NCBI GenBank assembly: GCA_009930275.1 | Contig: RZYP01000101.1 | Location: 1 to 7,090, forward strand | Origin: Negativicutes bacterium | GTDB taxonomy: Bacteria; Bacillota_C; Negativicutes; Acidaminococcales; Acidaminococcaceae | Length of the DNA stretch: 7,090 nt | Direction: 5' to 3' | Shown: positions 5,976-7,090 of the stretch, piece after piece | Layout: the number at the start of each line of letters is the position of its first letter | How positions within the stretch are numbered: position 1 is the stretch's first letter | Made by a program: the position numbers and the translations under genes | The notes under the pieces: model-generated | What the model was told of the DNA's origin: nothing | The model's database searches: none | Seen by the model: the letters and a program-made list of their open reading frames with translations, nothing else

Positions 5976-5991
5976 CTTGAAAATTTTCAAG
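5976..5991. repeat. Perfect 16-bp palindrome
   Basis: CTTGAAAATTTTCAAG is a perfect palindrome; beyond one mismatch it extends by two more paired bases (CC...GG). It sits in the noncoding stretch left of the tRNA fragment. It could be a protein-binding site; no gene start is close by. Confidence 0.45.
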
Positions 5992-6086
5992 AGGTTCTGT
6001 TCATTTTTGCTTCTTCAGGGGGAAGGAATAGATCTCAGGCTGCCCCCTTCTGGGGCGCCAACATTTTTGTTTGGCGGGGGAAAACA

Positions 6087-6114
6087 AGAAAGCCGCCCTT
6101 TCGGACGGCTTTCT
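6087..6114 (-). terminator. Factor-independent terminator of the ancestral tRNA-Ala gene
   Basis: On the minus strand a 9-bp perfect stem AGAAAGCCG/CGGCTTTCT encloses TCCGAAAGGG and is followed by TTGTTTTCCC, a weak T-tract. It begins 35 bp after the CCA end of the tRNA fragment. That is the expected place for the native terminator of the tRNA transcript, and it supports the left side being the original chromosome. Confidence 0.75.
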
Positions 6115-6149
6115 AGCGGCATTCAAGAATCATTTGAAGCGTTTATAAG

Positions 6150-6194
6150 TGGTGGAGCTGATCAGGATCGAACTGACGACCTCTTGAATGCCAT
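6150..6194 (-). tRNA. 3' half of tRNA-Ala(GGC), probable integration (att) site
   Basis: Read on the minus strand, the 45 nt run ATGGCAT (anticodon loop, anticodon GGC), TCAAG (3' side of the anticodon stem), AGGTC (variable loop), GTCAG-TTCGATC-CTGAT (T arm), then CAGCTCC-A-CCA (acceptor 3' strand, discriminator and CCA). The 5' half is missing: upstream of ATGGCAT a CTTGA stem strand is expected, but the sequence there is TGTGGC. This is a non-functional partial gene. A clean break at the anticodon loop is typical of the core used by tyrosine integrases, where the displaced 3' half stays at the far end of the inserted element. A full copy should exist elsewhere to the right. Confidence 0.85.
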
Positions 6195-6493
6195 GCCACA
6201 ATAAATAGCTATTTCCATTGATATTATTAGGGCTTGCGCCAAAACTGAAAGCCACTTTTTGGCTGATTTTGGTCGAACAGTGGCGGTCCTGCCAACAGGC
6301 TGCCAAAGATCCGCCAAAACTTCAGGAACGTCTGATGTGTCCTCAAACGTCCGCCAAACAATCCTTTTGGCGGGTCAGTGGTTGCGCTTTGGCTGTCCAA
6401 AAACCAGAGTCAAGAAATCGCTTCAGCCAAATTCACAGACTCCTGTGAATCCTGGACCGGTCGCGTACTACAAGGAACAGAGAAAAATTTTAC
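6195..6493. repeat. Noncoding stretch with clustered GCCAAA/TTTGGC words
   Basis: No gene is supported. The word GCCAAA or its complement TTTGGC occurs at least seven times in both orientations: 6238-6243, 6258-6263, 6302-6307, 6313-6318, 6353-6358, 6366-6371 and 6388-6393, with GCCAAAT at 6426-6432. Two of these form a perfect stem CCGCCAAA/TTTGGCGG (6351-6358 with 6366-6373). They lie directly on the element side of the att fragment, where arm-type integrase or excisionase sites would be expected; that role is inference. Confidence 0.5.
6431..6450. repeat. Perfect 8-bp hairpin related to the dispersed repeat
   Basis: ATTCACAG-ACTC-CTGTGAAT is a perfect 8-bp stem with a 4-nt loop. It shares TCACAGACTCCTG with 5813-5825 and resembles the start of repeat A. 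It lies 44 bp past the stop of the minus-strand histidine kinase, so it could end that transcript, although the following bases are not T-rich. Confidence 0.5.
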
Positions 6494-7090
6494 TCAATGA
6501 GAAGTTTTAAGATTCAGCCAAAAACAAGTCCCAGAATCTTCAGAAGAAGAAAACCCAACGGATGCTCCAAGATAATTCTCCGCAAGTAACTTGATTGAAT
6601 ATGTCCCTAATCCTCGGTCCGCCCCTTTTGTCGAGAATGAGCGCTTGAATATTTGCAACCTGGTGAGTTCAGGTATTACTTCCTTGTTATGTACCCAAAA
6701 TTGAGCAAATTTTTCATTTTTTTGCAGTCCAATTGTCACATCTCCGCCAGCGCATGTAGCCTCAAGAGCATTTACAACCATATTTACAAGTATTCTTCTC
6801 AACAGCGTGTAGTCTGTAATTACTTGAATATTTTCACTGTCTGTTGCAACTATTAAATTTTTCCCTATACACTTGGGATGCTGTCGAAATTCTTTAGCAA
6901 TATTACTTATAACTTCAATTCCTTGAAGTGTGAGTATTGTCTTGGTATATTCGTTACACTCTACTGCTAAAAGCTGTTTCTGCTTCTGTATTTCATCGAC
7001 AAGAGCAAACAGTGAAGAGCGTGCAAGTTCAACAATTTGCTTTGAGACTTCCGGGACTTCGTCTAAAAGCAAATCTACGAGGCTCTGTGC
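6494..7090 (-). CDS. Sensor histidine kinase, C-terminal part (runs off right edge)
   Basis: 198 residues are visible; the frame is open to the window edge, so the start and sensor region are outside. Residues 1-45 (from AQSLVDLLLDEVPEV) are the end of the helical dimerisation domain; the phospho-accepting His box should lie just upstream. The ATPase domain follows: N box LLRRILVNMVVNALEA (96-111), FWVHNKEVIP where a G1 DxG box normally stands, then IFKRSFSTKGADRGLGTYSIKLL (147-169) with the F and G2 boxes, then SSSEDSGTCFWLNL at the end. The HN replacement for DxG is, as I recall, normal in a family of deltaproteobacterial kinases that have FWVHNPGVIP there. The protein would phosphorylate a partner response regulator not seen here. 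It is the first gene inside the proposed island and is transcribed toward the att site. Confidence 0.85.
   Translation of the reverse strand, partial: AQSLVDLLLDEVPEVSKQIVELARSSLFALVDEIQKQKQLLAVECNEYTKTILTLQGIEVISNIAKEFRQHPKCIGKNLIVATDSENIQVITDYTLLRRILVNMVVNALEATCAGGDVTIGLQKNEKFAQFWVHNKEVIPELTRLQIFKRSFSTKGADRGLGTYSIKLLAENYLGASVGFSSSEDSGTCFWLNLKTSH

Noticed and set aside
5784..6116. 110-codon plus-strand frame across the palindrome and terminator
   Set aside because: It reads through the palindrome and the tRNA terminator, has no ribosome-binding site and no protein-like pattern.
6218..6510. Two overlapping plus-strand frames right of the tRNA fragment
   Set aside because: Both cover the GCCAAA word cluster in different frames, lack start signals and match nothing recognisable.

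Overview
The window looks like an accessory, repeatedly rearranged stretch of a Gram-negative bacterial chromosome, most likely a motile deltaproteobacterium of the Desulfovibrio/Desulfomicrobium type. That guess rests on the style of the flagellin N-terminus, the C-terminal half of a histidine kinase with the RSFSTKG...RGLGTYS signature, and the tRNA-Ala(GGC) fragment; no gene here fixes the taxonomy. Base composition changes along the window: the flagellin and the orphan gene at 4469-5131 are visibly AT-rich, while the repeat blocks near 3.0-3.15 kb and 3.9-4.0 kb are G-rich.

Left part (1-2935). Positions 1-97 look like one end of an IS21-family insertion sequence: two 21-bp repeats in tandem, ending in a TG...CA-type terminus. 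The element cuts into a minus-strand flagellin gene and supplies its stop codon, so the flagellin lacks its conserved C-terminal D0/D1 helices. What remains is a standard flagellin N-terminus followed by about seven repeats that look like the blades of a beta-propeller. Divergent from it is a small XRE-type helix-turn-helix regulator, followed tail-to-tail by a minus-strand two-gene unit: a DUF6573-like protein and a tightly coupled 75-residue partner.

Middle part (2936-5568). Two direct copies of an ungapped 128-bp repeat (114/128 identical by eye, 870 bp apart) bracket a gene for an exported or membrane TM2-domain protein. Further on, an 82-nt imperfect hairpin ending in GCGTTATA resembles an integron attC site. 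It lies just upstream of an AT-rich orphan gene (220 aa) that has no visible ribosome-binding site, as is common for integron cassettes. A small secreted protein of unknown function follows.

Right part (5569-7090). A long noncoding stretch carries a strong inverted repeat, a perfect 16-bp palindrome and a factor-independent terminator. Next to the terminator lies the 3' half (anticodon loop to CCA) of a minus-strand tRNA-Ala(GGC) with no 5' half. This is the pattern left when an integrase-type element inserts in a tRNA gene. By the geometry, the element lies to the right and the ancestral chromosome to the left. The 300 bp right of this site contain a cluster of GCCAAA/TTTGGC words, then the C-terminal part of a sensor histidine kinase that runs off the right edge.

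Overall this is a mosaic: an IS-broken flagellin, a duplicated structured repeat around a membrane-protein gene, a possible attC-like site with an orphan gene, and an island boundary at a tRNA. No well-characterised defence or biosynthetic system is visible in full.
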